From Sinomonas cellulolyticus (GTDB lineage Bacteria > Actinomycetota > Actinomycetes > Actinomycetales > Micrococcaceae), in the NCBI RefSeq assembly GCF_014656475.1, contig NZ_BNCM01000001.1, forward strand, positions 186,001 to 250,000: a stretch of DNA of 64,000 nucleotides, given 5' to 3'. Shown piece after piece: positions 15,576 to 24,412 of the stretch. Made by a program: the position numbers and the translations under genes. How positions within the stretch are numbered: the first letter of the stretch is position 1; the number at the start of each line of letters is the position of its first letter. Below the pieces are notes generated by a model. That model saw only the letters and a program-made list of their open reading frames with translations. It did not search any database and was not told where the DNA came from.

Positions 15576-16315
15576 TGAACTACCCCCCTACCGCTCCGGG
15601 CCCGGTCACGGGCCGGGCCCCCGCGCACGACGCCGCACCGGCAGCGAGCGTCGACGGCCGCACCGCCCGCTGGGCGAACCACCGCGAGGAGCGCCGAGTC
15701 GAGCTGGTCCAGGAGGCCCGCCGTGCAGTGCACCGCCTCGGGCCGGACGTGCCGATGGAGGAGATCGCCGCCGCAGCCGGAACCTCCAAGTCGGTGTTCT
15801 ACCGGTACTTCCGGGACAAGGCGGGCCTTCAGGCGGCCATGGGCTCCCTCGTCCTCGCGCAGATGCAGGAGCGCATCGCGGAGGCCGCCGCTGCCGCCCA
15901 GACCCCGTACGAGGGCCTGCGGGCCATGGTGTCCGCCTACCTCGGCATGGCCGTCCGCTCACCGAACGTCTACGAGTTCGTCACGCGCGTGCCCCAGGAC
16001 TCGCAGGCCACCGCCGGGGAGGCCTTCGTGACGTTCTTCGACGCCGTCGGGTCGATGATCCAGGAGCCCATGTCGCGCTACCTGAGCCCCGCCGCATCGG
16101 CCACGTTCGACTACTGGCCGGCGGCGGCCATCGGCCTCGTCCGCACGGCCGGCGAGCGCTGGCTGAACGCCGCCTCCACCCCGGACAAGCCCACCCTCGA
16201 GCACATGGCCGGCCTGATCGCCGACTGGCTCTTCGCCGGCATCAGCGCCCAGGCGAGTGCCGCCGTCATCCGTGAGAACCACCCCGCGTCCCGTCCCGCA
16301 AAGGAGAACCCATGA
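15575..16315 (+). CDS. TetR family transcriptional regulator
   Basis: A 246-aa one-component regulator. After a flexible 30-residue N-terminus, the TetR helix-turn-helix spans about residues 45-90 (PMEEIAAAAGTSKSVFYRYFRDK in part, residues 60-82). The C-terminal ligand domain includes a hydrophobic YWPAAAIGLVRTAGERWL helix. Its position between two fatty-acid gene arms suggests that it senses an acyl-CoA or fatty acid, by analogy with FadR/KstR-type regulators; this is inference. The GTG start has a TACGCT hexamer 7 nt upstream and no ribosome binding site. Its stop overlaps the ATG of the next gene (ATGA). Confidence 0.9.
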   Translation: MNYPPTAPGPVTGRAPAHDAAPAASVDGRTARWANHREERRVELVQEARRAVHRLGPDVPMEEIAAAAGTSKSVFYRYFRDKAGLQAAMGSLVLAQMQERIAEAAAAAQTPYEGLRAMVSAYLGMAVRSPNVYEFVTRVPQDSQATAGEAFVTFFDAVGSMIQEPMSRYLSPAASATFDYWPAAAIGLVRTAGERWLNAASTPDKPTLEHMAGLIADWLFAGISAQASAAVIRENHPASRPAKENP

Positions 16316-18396
16316 CCAGTCTCGCCGATTCGCCGAACCTCCCCGCCGGCACCGAGACAGACGTGCCCGACGCCGAGCAGGCCCCCCAGGTGGACGTCGC
16401 CGCACTGGGAGAGCTGCTCCTCGGCACGTGGGCCGAGGTCCGCAAGGAGGCCCGTCAGCTCGCCGCCAAGCCGGAGCTCCACAAGCTCGAGGGCCTGACC
16501 CACACCGAGCACCGCGAGCGCGTGTTCGGCCAGCTGAAGATCCTCGTCGACGAGGGCGCCATCCAGAGGGCCTTCCCGAAGTCCCTCGGCGGCCAGGAGA
16601 ACCACGGCGGCAACATCGCCGGCTTCGAGGAGCTCGTCACGGCGGACCCGTCCCTGCAGATCAAGTCCGGCGTGCAGTGGGGCCTGTTCGGAGCGGCGGT
16701 CCTGCACCTCGGCACCGAGGAGCACCACAGGAAGTGGCTGCCGGACATCATGGACCTGACCGTTCCGGGCGCGTTCGCGATGACCGAGATCGGCCACGGC
16801 TCCGACGTCGCGAGCATCGCCACGACCGCTACCTACGACGAGGCAACGGACGAGTTCGTCATCAACACCCCGTTCCGGGCCGCATGGAAGGAATACCTCG
16901 GCAACGCCGCGAAGGACGGCATCGCCGCCACCGTCTTCGCGCAGCTCATCGTCAAGGGCGTCAACCACGGCGTCCACGCGCTCTACGTGCCGATCCGCGA
17001 CCCGCAGACCAAGGAGCCGCTGCCCGGGATCAGGACCGAGGACGACGGCGTCAAGGGCGGCCTCAACGGCATCGACAACGGCCGCCTGTGCTTCGACAAC
17101 GTCCGCGTCCCCCGGTTCAACCTGCTCAACCGCTACGGAAGCGTCGACGAGCACGGCAACTACTCCTCCCCCATCGCGAGCCCGGGGCGCCGGTTCTTTA
17201 CGATGCTCGGCACGCTCGTGCAGGGGCGTGTCTCACTCGACGGCGCCGCCGTGGCGGCCTCCAAGGTGGGGCTCACGGCCGCCATCCGGTATGCGGCCGA
17301 GCGGCGCCAGTTCAACGCCTCCTCCGACACGACCGAGGAGGTGCTCCTGGACTACCAGCGCCACCAGCGCCGGCTCTTCCCGCTGCTCGCGGCCACCTAC
17401 GCCATGAGCTTCGCCCACGAGGAGCTGCTGGCGAAGTTCGACGGCGTGTTCTCCGGCGCGCAGGCCACGGACGAGGACCGCCAGGACCTCGAGACGCTCG
17501 CCGCGGCGCTCAAGCCCCTCTCCACATGGCACGCGCTGGACACCCTCCAGGAGTGCCGCGAGGCGTGCGGCGGAGCCGGCTTCATGATCGAGAACCGGTT
17601 CGCGTCGCTGCGCGCAGATCTCGACGTCTACGTCACGTTCGAGGGCGACAACAACGTGCTCCTCCAGCTCGTGGCCAAGCGCCTCCTGAACGACTACGCG
17701 AAGGAGTTCCGCTCCATGAGCGTCGGGGCCCTGGCGAAGTTCGCCCTCGGCCAGGCCCGCGGCGTGGCGCTCAAGACCGGACTCGGCGCCGTCGCACAGT
17801 TCATCGCCGACTCGGGCCGCGCGCAGCGCTCCGCCCTGGCCCTGCGGGACCCTGACACCCAGCGACTCCTCCTCGCCGAGCGGGTGCAGACCATGGTGGC
17901 CACGGCGGCCCAGTCGCTCCAGGGGGCCACGAAGCTGCCTCAGGGCGAGGCCGCCGCGCGCTTCAACACCGTGCAGAACGACCTCATCGAGGCCGCCCGC
18001 GCCCACGGGGAGCTCCTCCAGTGGGAGGCCTTCACCGAGGCGCTGGAGAAGGTCGAGGATGCGGGCACTCGCCAGGTCCTCACATGGCTTCGGGACCTGT
18101 TCGGGCTCACCCTCATCGAGAAGCACCTCGAGTGGTACCTCATGAACGGGCGCCTCTCGATGCAGCGCGGCCGCACCGTCGGCGAGTACATCAACCGCCT
18201 CCTGGTCAAGCTGCGTCCGCACGTCCTCGACCTCGTGGACGCGTTCGGCTACACGCAGGAGCACATCCGCGCCACCGTGGCCAGCGGCGTCGAGGCACGG
18301 CGCCAGGAGGAGGCCGCCGCCTACTACGAGGCGCTCAGGGCCTCGGGCAAGGCCCCCGTGAAGGAGAAGAACAAGGGCAAGGCCGCCAACCGGTAG
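16312..18396 (+). CDS. large acyl-CoA dehydrogenase (FadE5-like)
   Basis: FAD-dependent acyl-CoA dehydrogenase of 694 aa, with the extra C-terminal helical region seen in acyl-CoA oxidases and mycobacterial FadE5-type enzymes. Visible are AFAMTEIGHGSDVASI (FAD/substrate loop, about residues 157-172), PGRRFFTMLGTLVQGRVSL, and GGAGFMIENRFASLRADLDVYVTFEGDNNVLLQ-type C-terminal signatures (in part), the latter typical of the FAD-adenine and active-site region of oxidase-like members. It supplies the 2-enoyl-CoA used by the MaoC hydratase encoded across the divergent promoter. The C-terminal tail (KEKNKGKAANR) is basic. It is translationally coupled to tetR by a 4-bp overlap. Confidence 0.93.
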   Translation: MTSLADSPNLPAGTETDVPDAEQAPQVDVAALGELLLGTWAEVRKEARQLAAKPELHKLEGLTHTEHRERVFGQLKILVDEGAIQRAFPKSLGGQENHGGNIAGFEELVTADPSLQIKSGVQWGLFGAAVLHLGTEEHHRKWLPDIMDLTVPGAFAMTEIGHGSDVASIATTATYDEATDEFVINTPFRAAWKEYLGNAAKDGIAATVFAQLIVKGVNHGVHALYVPIRDPQTKEPLPGIRTEDDGVKGGLNGIDNGRLCFDNVRVPRFNLLNRYGSVDEHGNYSSPIASPGRRFFTMLGTLVQGRVSLDGAAVAASKVGLTAAIRYAAERRQFNASSDTTEEVLLDYQRHQRRLFPLLAATYAMSFAHEELLAKFDGVFSGAQATDEDRQDLETLAAALKPLSTWHALDTLQECREACGGAGFMIENRFASLRADLDVYVTFEGDNNVLLQLVAKRLLNDYAKEFRSMSVGALAKFALGQARGVALKTGLGAVAQFIADSGRAQRSALALRDPDTQRLLLAERVQTMVATAAQSLQGATKLPQGEAAARFNTVQNDLIEAARAHGELLQWEAFTEALEKVEDAGTRQVLTWLRDLFGLTLIEKHLEWYLMNGRLSMQRGRTVGEYINRLLVKLRPHVLDLVDAFGYTQEHIRATVASGVEARRQEEAAAYYEALRASGKAPVKEKNKGKAANR

Positions 18397-18483
18397 CGCT
18401 TCCCTTCCCCCTCCCGGCGGCCGGGGCTAGCCTGAAGGCAGGACCCGGCCGCACCGGCGCCCGGGGCAGACCAGGAGGAGTCC

Positions 18484-18927
18484 ATGGCCGAGGGATGGGG
18501 CCGCAGAGGCCCATGGGACATGATGCCGGAGGGCATGCGCAGGTTCGGGCTGCCCGAGCAGTTCAAGCGCTTCGTCGACGAATGGGAGACCTCATGGCTG
18601 CGCACCGAGCAGTACCGCGACGCGGACTCGCTCGTGGTGCGAGTCGAGCTGCCCGGGATCGACCCTGAGAGGGACGTAGAGGTCACCGTCCACGACGGCG
18701 TGCTCTCGATCAAGGCCGAGCGGCGCGAGGACGTCGAGAAGAAGTCCAAGAACGGGTACCGCAGCGAGTTCAAGTACGGCTCGTTCGCCCGCGCGGTGGA
18801 CCTTCCGCGGGGGGCGCGCGGCGAGGACGTGAGCGCAAGCTACCACGACGGGGTGCTCGAGGTCCGCGTTCCGGTCGCCCCCGAGTCGGGGCCCGGGCCC
18901 ACGAAGGTCAACGTGAGCCGGGACTGA
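18484..18927 (+). CDS. Hsp20/alpha-crystallin family small heat-shock protein
   Basis: ATP-independent holdase chaperone of 147 aa. The alpha-crystallin domain runs from about residue 40 (EQYRDADSLVVRVELPGIDPERD) to 140, with the characteristic DGVLSIKAER and HDGVLEVRVPV strands. The variable N-terminus contains MAEGWGRRGPWDMMPEGMRR (residues 1-20) and the C-terminal tail is short. The ribosome binding site AGGAGGA lies 6 nt before the ATG. A monocistronic unit is likely, followed by a hairpin shared with the convergent glgA. No clear HAIR or HSPR/HrcA operator was recognised upstream. Confidence 0.92.
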   Translation: MAEGWGRRGPWDMMPEGMRRFGLPEQFKRFVDEWETSWLRTEQYRDADSLVVRVELPGIDPERDVEVTVHDGVLSIKAERREDVEKKSKNGYRSEFKYGSFARAVDLPRGARGEDVSASYHDGVLEVRVPVAPESGPGPTKVNVSRD

Positions 18928-18953
18928 CCGCGGCCTCTGCGCCGAGCAGGTGA

Positions 18954-19003
18954 GCACGACAACGGCGGCGCACCCCGCGCGGGGGGCGCCGCCGCCGTCG
19001 TCC
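18954..19003. terminator. bidirectional hairpin between hsp20 and glgA
   Basis: CGACAACGGCGGCGC and GCGCCGCCGCCGTCGTC form an imperfect long stem around a CCCCGCGCGGGG apex. It has the same GACGGCGCC-type composition as other terminators here. Confidence 0.6.
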
Positions 19004-19053
19004 GCGTCTCGGTGCCGGCACAGCGTGCGCGGCCGCGCCGTGGCACGGGCGTG

Positions 19054-20247
19054 CTACAGCACGCTGCGGTACACCTCGAGGGTGGTCTGCCCGATCGTCT
19101 CCCACGAGAAGTCGCGCTCGGCGCGGGCGCGGCCCGCCTCGCCCATCGCGCGGGCGCGCTCAGGATCCGAGACAACCTCGGTGAGGGCCGCTGCGAAGTC
19201 GGCCACGAACTTCTCCGGGTCCAGGGGCGTGCCGGTCCCGTCCGTGACCTGCTCGATGGGCACGAGGAGACCCGTGGTCCCGTGGTCCACGACCTCGGGG
19301 ATGCCGCCCGTCGCCGTGGCGACCACGGCCGCCCCGCACGCCATCGCCTCGAGGTTCACGATGCCCAGCGGCTCGTAGATGCTCGGGCAGGCGAACGCCG
19401 TGGCGTGGCTGAGGACCTGGATGAGCTCGTTCCGCGGGAGCATCCGCTCGATGAGCACAACCCCCTCGCGCTCGGCGCGCAGCCCGTCGATCAGCGCCTC
19501 GGTCTCCTTGGCGAGCTCGGGCGTATCCGCCGCGCCGAGGCACAGCACGAGCTGCACGTCCGCCGGGAGCTTCGCCGCGGCCCGCAGGAGGTACGGGACC
19601 CCCTTCTGGCGCGTGTTGCGGCCAACGAACACGACCGAGGGCTTGGCCGGATCGATCCCCAGCGCGCCCAGATGCTCCGTGCCCTCGTCGCGGCCCCAGC
19701 GCGAGACGTCGATGCCGTTGTGGACGACGCGGACCTTGTCCGGGTCCACGTCCGGGTAGCAGCGCAGGATGTCCGCCCGCATGCCGTGCGAGACGGCGAT
19801 GATCGCGTCGGCCGCCTCGTACGCCGTCTTCTCCGCCCACGAGGAGAGTCGGTAGCCGCCGCCCAGCTGCTCGGCCTTCCAGGGGCGCAGCGGCTCGAGG
19901 CTGTGGGCGCTGAGCACGTGCGGGATGCCGTGCATGAGGGAGGCCAGGTGGCCGGCCATGTTGGCGTACCAGGTGTGCGAGTGCACGAGGTCCGCCCCCG
20001 CGACGTCGGGGACGATGCCGAGGTCGATCCCGAAGGTCTGGAGGGCCGCATTCGCGTTCGCCAGGTACTCGGGCACCTGGTAGGAGGTGACGGCCGCGCC
20101 GTCGACCTCCGGCTCCCGCGGCGCGCCGAAGGCGTGCACGTGCAGATCGACCTCGCGCGCGAGGACCCTGCTCAGCTCTGCCACGTGGACCCCCGCGCCG
20201 CCGTAGATCTCCGGGGGGAATTCCTTGGTCACAATGTCGATTCGCAC
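19054..20247 (-). CDS. glgA: glycogen synthase / alpha-maltose-1-phosphate synthase (GlgA/GlgM)
   Basis: GT4-family glycosyltransferase of 397 aa using ADP-glucose. The N-terminus has KEFPPEIYGGAGVHVAEL with the donor-site glycines, and the C-terminal domain has FVGRNTRQKGVPYLL and the EPLGIVNLEAMACG phosphate-binding signature. Actinobacterial enzymes of this size and gene context correspond to mycobacterial GlgM, which makes maltose-1-phosphate for the GlgE pathway. Which product is made here cannot be decided from sequence. The GTG matching the family N-terminus (MRIDIVTKEF) is preferred to a TTG three codons upstream; TACGTT lies 7 nt before it. Divergent from glgC. Confidence 0.92.
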   Translation of the reverse strand: MRIDIVTKEFPPEIYGGAGVHVAELSRVLAREVDLHVHAFGAPREPEVDGAAVTSYQVPEYLANANAALQTFGIDLGIVPDVAGADLVHSHTWYANMAGHLASLMHGIPHVLSAHSLEPLRPWKAEQLGGGYRLSSWAEKTAYEAADAIIAVSHGMRADILRCYPDVDPDKVRVVHNGIDVSRWGRDEGTEHLGALGIDPAKPSVVFVGRNTRQKGVPYLLRAAAKLPADVQLVLCLGAADTPELAKETEALIDGLRAEREGVVLIERMLPRNELIQVLSHATAFACPSIYEPLGIVNLEAMACGAAVVATATGGIPEVVDHGTTGLLVPIEQVTDGTGTPLDPEKFVADFAAALTEVVSDPERARAMGEAGRARAERDFSWETIGQTTLEVYRSVL

Positions 20248-20360
20248 GGAATTCAACGTAGTGGGTCAAGGGATCGTGATCTAGTGTGAAGACAACCGCG
20301 CTCCGCAGCCGCGGAGGCCGGGTTACATGGGCCTTAACGAGAGATGACGGGGGTTGCGCA

Positions 20361-21797
20361 GTGGCACCGAAGAAGGTTTTGGCGATTGTCCTCGCGGGCG
20401 GCGAGGGTAAGCGCCTCATGCCGCTGACGGCAGACAGGGCCAAGCCCGCGGTCCCCTTCGCCGGGGGATACCGGCTGATTGACTTCGCGATGTCCAACCT
20501 CGTCAACTCGGGGTATCTCCAGATCGTGGTGCTCACGCAGTACAAGTCCCACTCGCTGGACCGGCACATCTCCGAGACCTGGCGCCTGTCCCCCCAGCTG
20601 GGCAACTACGTCGCGTCCGTGCCCGCGCAGCAGCGCGTGGGCAAGTCGTGGTTCCTCGGCAGCGCGAACGCGATCTACCAGTCACTGAACCTCATCTACG
20701 ACGCGCAGCCGGAGATCGTCGTCGTAGTCGGCGCGGACCACGTGTACCGGATGGACTTCGAGCAGATGGTCCAGTCCCACATCGCCTCCGGTGCGAAGGC
20801 CACCGTTGCCGCAGTGCGGCAGCCGCTGGACATGGCCAACCAGTTCGGGGTCATCGAGACCGACCCGGGCGCGCCGGGGATGATCAAGGCGTTCGTCGAG
20901 AAGCCGGAGACCACCCCGGGCCTGCCGGACGACCCGCAGCAGTTCCTGGCCTCGATGGGCAACTACGTCTTCGACGCCCACGCGCTGGTCGACGCCCTCA
21001 AGGCCGACGCCGAGCGGCTCGACACGAAGCACGACATGGGCGGGGACATCATCCCGTTCTTCGTCGAGCGCGGCGAGGCCGGTGTCTACGACTTCACCAA
21101 GAACGAGATCCCCGGTGCGACCGACCGGGACCGCACCTACTGGCGGGACGTGGGTACCCTCGACTCGTTCTACGACGCCCACATGGACCTCATCTCCCCG
21201 CTGCCCGTCTTCAATCTCTACAACCTCGAGTGGCCCATCTACACCCACCAGACCGTCTCGCCGCCGGCCAAGTTCGTCCGCGGCGCGGGCGGGACGGTCG
21301 GCACGGCGCTGGACTCGATCGTCTCGAACGGCTCCGTCATCTCCGGCGGGATCGTCGAGGGCTCGGTCCTCTCCCATGACGTGCGGGTCGATTCCGCCGC
21401 CCGCGTCCTCGACTCCGTCCTCATGGACTGCGTCCGCGTCGGCTCCGGCGCCGTGGTCAACCGCGCCATCGTGGACAAGAACGTGGTCATCCCGCCCGGA
21501 GCGACCGTCGGCGTGGACGAGAAGCTCGACCGCCTGCGCGGCTTCGAGGTCACGGCCTCCGGGATCACCGTGCTGTCGAAGGGCCAGGAGGTCCCCGAGC
21601 CGGACGGCGACGAGCGCCGCCTCGCCGCCGCGTGGCTCGCCAAGCTGCCCAAGTCGCTCGAGGAGATCGCCGCCGGCATGCCGGAGGTCGCCGAGAAGAT
21701 CCAGGAGAAGCACGCCACTGCGGCGCGCGCCGCCCGGGGCGAGCCCACCGACGACGGAGCGTCGGCGCCGTCGGCCGCGACCCACACGCGGCACTGA
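20361..21797 (+). CDS. glgC: glucose-1-phosphate adenylyltransferase
   Basis: Makes ADP-glucose from ATP and glucose-1-phosphate, the committed step of glycogen synthesis and of the GlgM/GlgE pathway. The nucleotidyltransferase domain starts with [13 protein letters not shown] and [16 protein letters not shown]; the substrate segment [11 protein letters not shown] and VEKPE follow, and the C-terminal half is a left-handed beta-helix with repeated V/I-rich turns. Length is 478 aa; the C-terminal ~65 residues ([16 protein letters not shown]...) are an extra charged tail. The start is the GTG giving [14 protein letters not shown], with GGGGGTTG upstream; a longer frame has no family similarity. 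Divergent partner glgA. Confidence 0.95.
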   Translation: MAPKKVLAIVLAGGEGKRLMPLTADRAKPAVPFAGGYRLIDFAMSNLVNSGYLQIVVLTQYKSHSLDRHISETWRLSPQLGNYVASVPAQQRVGKSWFLGSANAIYQSLNLIYDAQPEIVVVVGADHVYRMDFEQMVQSHIASGAKATVAAVRQPLDMANQFGVIETDPGAPGMIKAFVEKPETTPGLPDDPQQFLASMGNYVFDAHALVDALKADAERLDTKHDMGGDIIPFFVERGEAGVYDFTKNEIPGATDRDRTYWRDVGTLDSFYDAHMDLISPLPVFNLYNLEWPIYTHQTVSPPAKFVRGAGGTVGTALDSIVSNGSVISGGIVEGSVLSHDVRVDSAARVLDSVLMDCVRVGSGAVVNRAIVDKNVVIPPGATVGVDEKLDRLRGFEVTASGITVLSKGQEVPEPDGDERRLAAAWLAKLPKSLEEIAAGMPEVAEKIQEKHATAARAARGEPTDDGASAPSAATHTRH

Positions 21798-21812
21798 GCC
21801 CGAATCCCACCG

Positions 21813-21862
21813 GAGCACGACGGCGCGCACGCTCGCCCGGGTGAGCGCGCGCCGTCGTGCTC
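21813..21862. terminator. terminator hairpin after glgC
   Basis: 16-bp stem GAGCACGACGGCGCGC/GCGCGCCGTCGTGCTC, with the intervening GCTCGCCCGGGTGAGC also nearly self-complementary. It lies just upstream of the next gene's promoter. Confidence 0.75.
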
Positions 21863-21885
21863 GGTGCGGCACCCGGGGGCGCCGG

Positions 21886-21891
21886 TAGAAT
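21886..21891 (+). promoter_or_regulatory. -10 hexamer TAGAAT of the SDR gene
   Basis: TAGAAT followed by 8 nt and the ATG; one of the best leaderless promoter matches in the window. Confidence 0.5.
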
Positions 21892-21899
21892 GGGAAGCC

Positions 21900-23363
21900 A
21901 TGAGCTCCCCTGACACACCCGCCGAACTGACCCCTGAGGAGATCCAGGCCGCCCTCAAGGTCCTCGGCACGATCCATACGTACGACGAGGAGCACCCCGA
22001 CTACGTGGCCGTGCGCCGCGCCACGGGCAAGATGTTCAAGGCGCACCGGCGGTTCACCCGCACCCAGAAGCGGGACGCGATCGCCGAGGCGGACAAGGCC
22101 GTCATCGCCCAGACCGCCACCGCAGCGCCCGACCGGATCGACGACGAGACCAAGGGCAACAAGCTCAAGCCCTCCGCGACCGGCCAGGTGGCCGGCCACC
22201 TCATCAAGTCCCGGCCGTGCTACATCTGCAAGCAGCACTACACCCAGGTCGACGCGTTCTACCACCAGCTGTGCCCCGAGTGCGCGGCGATGAGCCACGC
22301 CAAGCGCGACGCCCGCACAGACCTCACCGGGCGGCGCGCCTTGCTGACCGGCGGCCGGGCGAAGATCGGCATGTACATCGCGCTGCGCCTCCTGCGCGAC
22401 GGCGCCCACACCACCATCACCACCCGGTTTCCCAAAGACGCGGCGCGACGGTTCGCCGCAATGGAAGACTCGGCGGAGTGGCTCGACCGGCTCACCATCG
22501 TGGGGATCGACCTGCGCGACCCGGCCCAGGTCATCTCGCTCACCGACGCCCTCGACGCCGAGGGGCCACTGGACATCATCATCAACAACGCCGCGCAGAC
22601 CGTGCGGCGCTCAGGCAACGCGTACGCGCCCCTCGTCGAGGCCGAGTCCGAGCCGCTGCCCGCCGCGCTGCTGGCGGCGAACGGCGGCCCCGAACTGCTC
22701 ACCTTCGGCCACGCCCACGACAAGCACCCGCTCTCCATCGCCGGCTCCGTGTCGTCGCACCCCGCGCTCGCGGGAGATGCGGTGACAGCGCTCGCGCTCT
22801 CGACCGGCTCTGCGTCGCTCGAGCGGATCGAGGCAGGGACGGCGATCGATGCCGGCGGCCTCGTGCCAGACCTCGCCACCATCAACTCCTGGACGCAGGT
22901 GGTGGACCAGGTCGACCCGCTCGAGATGCTCGAGGTCCAGCTCTGCAACGTCACCGCACCCTTCCTGCTCGTGTCGCGGCTGAGGGCGGCCATGCGGCGC
23001 TCGACGGCGCGGCGGAAGTATGTGGTGAACGTCTCCGCGATGGAGGGGCAGTTCGGGCGCAAGTACAAAGGCCCCGGGCACCCGCACACCAACATGGCCA
23101 AGGCCTCGCTCAACATGATGACGCGTACCTCCGCCGGTGAGATGTTCGAGACCGACCGGATCCTCATGACCGCCGTGGACACCGGGTGGATCACCGACGA
23201 GCGGCCGCACTACACCAAGGTCCGGCTCGCGGACGAGGGGTTCCACGCTCCGCTGGACCTCGTGGACGGTGCAGCGCGGGTGTATGACCCGATCGTGATG
23301 GGTGAGGCGGGGACCGACCTCTACGGCGTCTTCCTCAAGGACTACAGGCCCAGCCCCTGGTGA
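21900..23363 (+). CDS. SDR oxidoreductase with N-terminal zinc knuckle
   Basis: A 487-aa protein. The first ~100 residues are helical and unrecognised. A CxxC-x14-CxxC pair (Cys107, 110, 125, 128) looks like a zinc knuckle. From about residue 141 there is a Rossmann fold with TGGRAKIG, NNAAQTV and a serine in VVNVSAMEG. The usual catalytic YxxxK is replaced by TNMAK (HTNMAKASLNMM), so the proton donor differs or the protein may not be a conventional dehydrogenase. A long insertion (about residues 240-310) separates the NNAA and serine segments. I know similar proteins only as uncharacterised SDRs. Leaderless start; no operon partner. Confidence 0.82.
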   Translation: MSSPDTPAELTPEEIQAALKVLGTIHTYDEEHPDYVAVRRATGKMFKAHRRFTRTQKRDAIAEADKAVIAQTATAAPDRIDDETKGNKLKPSATGQVAGHLIKSRPCYICKQHYTQVDAFYHQLCPECAAMSHAKRDARTDLTGRRALLTGGRAKIGMYIALRLLRDGAHTTITTRFPKDAARRFAAMEDSAEWLDRLTIVGIDLRDPAQVISLTDALDAEGPLDIIINNAAQTVRRSGNAYAPLVEAESEPLPAALLAANGGPELLTFGHAHDKHPLSIAGSVSSHPALAGDAVTALALSTGSASLERIEAGTAIDAGGLVPDLATINSWTQVVDQVDPLEMLEVQLCNVTAPFLLVSRLRAAMRRSTARRKYVVNVSAMEGQFGRKYKGPGHPHTNMAKASLNMMTRTSAGEMFETDRILMTAVDTGWITDERPHYTKVRLADEGFHAPLDLVDGAARVYDPIVMGEAGTDLYGVFLKDYRPSPW

Positions 23364-23430
23364 GCCGTTGCGGGGTCCCGTCCCGTCGCTTGCGGGGTCC
23401 CGTCCCGGCACATGCGGGGTCCCGTCCCTA
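23364..23430 (+). repeat. 22-bp-period repeat array, left flank (3 copies)
   Basis: Three copies of the core TGCGGGGTCCCGTCC start at 23369, 23391 and 23413, exactly 22 bp apart, with variable 7-bp linkers. The third copy runs into the stop codon of the nuclease gene, and the array begins right after the SDR stop. It is the inverted counterpart of the array on the other side of the gene. Confidence 0.9.
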
Positions 23431-24354
23431 GGCGGCCCGCCGCTCAATCATCAGGGCGCGCAACTCCCGACGTGGACGCGCGAAGTCATCGCTCAAGTCA
23501 GCAGCCACGACGCGAATGGTTGCCCACCCCTGCCGCCCGTACTGCGCGTCCCGCCAATCATCCTTCAGCATCTGCTCCGGACTGTTGTGGTGTTTGCCCT
23601 CGTACTGGAGTGCTATACGCACGCCTCTATAGCCTTGGTCGGCGCTCGGTGAGTACGGATCTCGCGGGTCAAGCCGGATCTGCAGTTCAGGCTCAGGAAA
23701 GCCGTGGGCCATGAGGCTCAAGCGAAGAAGGGTTTCAGGGACAGAGTCTGAGCCGACCCGCATGTCGGCCAGCGCATCCCTGCATCGGCCGACGCCCTTC
23801 ACCTTCTTGTGCGCCCGGAGCATATCGAGCAGCTGCCCCTTCGTTGCATAGGGCGCCGACCGCCCCTCGAATGCCGGGCGAGGACGGCGGATGAGCTGGT
23901 CTCCCACCGCAATCAAGGCAGCGGGCGTGAGTTCCTGGGCCAGATCCAGCCATGTGCGAGCCGGACTCGATAGGCGTAGGCCAGCAAATACATCGACCTC
24001 TCCTGGCATGATCTTCACCCGATGCCCGACGACGCCGGGCCGTCGGACTCGGGGCAGGTGCGTGGGCTTGCTGAGATGGATCAGTGCGTGTTCGTCCACC
24101 CAGGGCGGCAGCCACAGGCCATGCAGGTGCGCGGCCGTACGATGGGACCCCCACGCGTCCGGCTGGAGGCGCAGATGCGTCTCGAGACGTTGATTTAGAT
24201 CGAGGGAGCGACCGTCCGACGGCTCGTAGATGCCGCGGCTGGTCTGCCGGACATCCTCAAGGCGCAGCTGCCGAAGGTCGACGCCGAGCCCACGCGCTTC
24301 CGCAGCAGTGAAGCTCCGTTGCAGGAGATTCCGAAGGTCGTACTCATCTGCCAT
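23428..24354 (-). CDS. DUF559/Vsr-like endonuclease domain protein
   Basis: A 308-aa protein of a type common in Actinobacteria and usually annotated as an endonuclease-domain or AbiEi-like protein. The N-terminal ~120 residues suggest a winged-helix/AbiEi-like DNA-binding part (FTAAEARGLGVDLRQLRLEDV, then HRTAAHLHGLWLP). The C-terminal ~60 residues fit the PD-(D/E)XK fold of DUF559/Vsr: IALQYEGKHH with Glu252 and Lys254, then DDWRDAQYGRQGWATIRV. Catalysis is inferred. The start is the ATG giving MADEYDLRN; an extension upstream is translated repeat DNA and is rejected. Codon GC is lower than in neighbours, suggesting acquisition. Flanking 22-bp repeats may be its binding or substrate sites. 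Confidence 0.75.
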   Translation of the reverse strand: MADEYDLRNLLQRSFTAAEARGLGVDLRQLRLEDVRQTSRGIYEPSDGRSLDLNQRLETHLRLQPDAWGSHRTAAHLHGLWLPPWVDEHALIHLSKPTHLPRVRRPGVVGHRVKIMPGEVDVFAGLRLSSPARTWLDLAQELTPAALIAVGDQLIRRPRPAFEGRSAPYATKGQLLDMLRAHKKVKGVGRCRDALADMRVGSDSVPETLLRLSLMAHGFPEPELQIRLDPRDPYSPSADQGYRGVRIALQYEGKHHNSPEQMLKDDWRDAQYGRQGWATIRVVAADLSDDFARPRRELRALMIERRAA

Positions 24355-24392
24355 GGGCCCATCGTGGCACGAGCGACACACGACGTTGCGAG

Positions 24393-24401
24393 TTATCCAC
24401 A
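24393..24401 (+). promoter_or_regulatory. DnaA-box-like 9-mer
   Basis: TTATCCACA, a perfect match to the consensus DnaA box, lies 12 bp before the right repeat array and 39 bp upstream of the nuclease gene start. It is a single site and may be fortuitous. Confidence 0.35.
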
Positions 24402-24412
24402 GGCAACCGGTG

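Noticed and set aside
20286..20360. Longer N-terminus for glgC
   Set aside because: The added 25 residues have no family similarity, and the GTG that gives [14 protein letters not shown] fits the family start.
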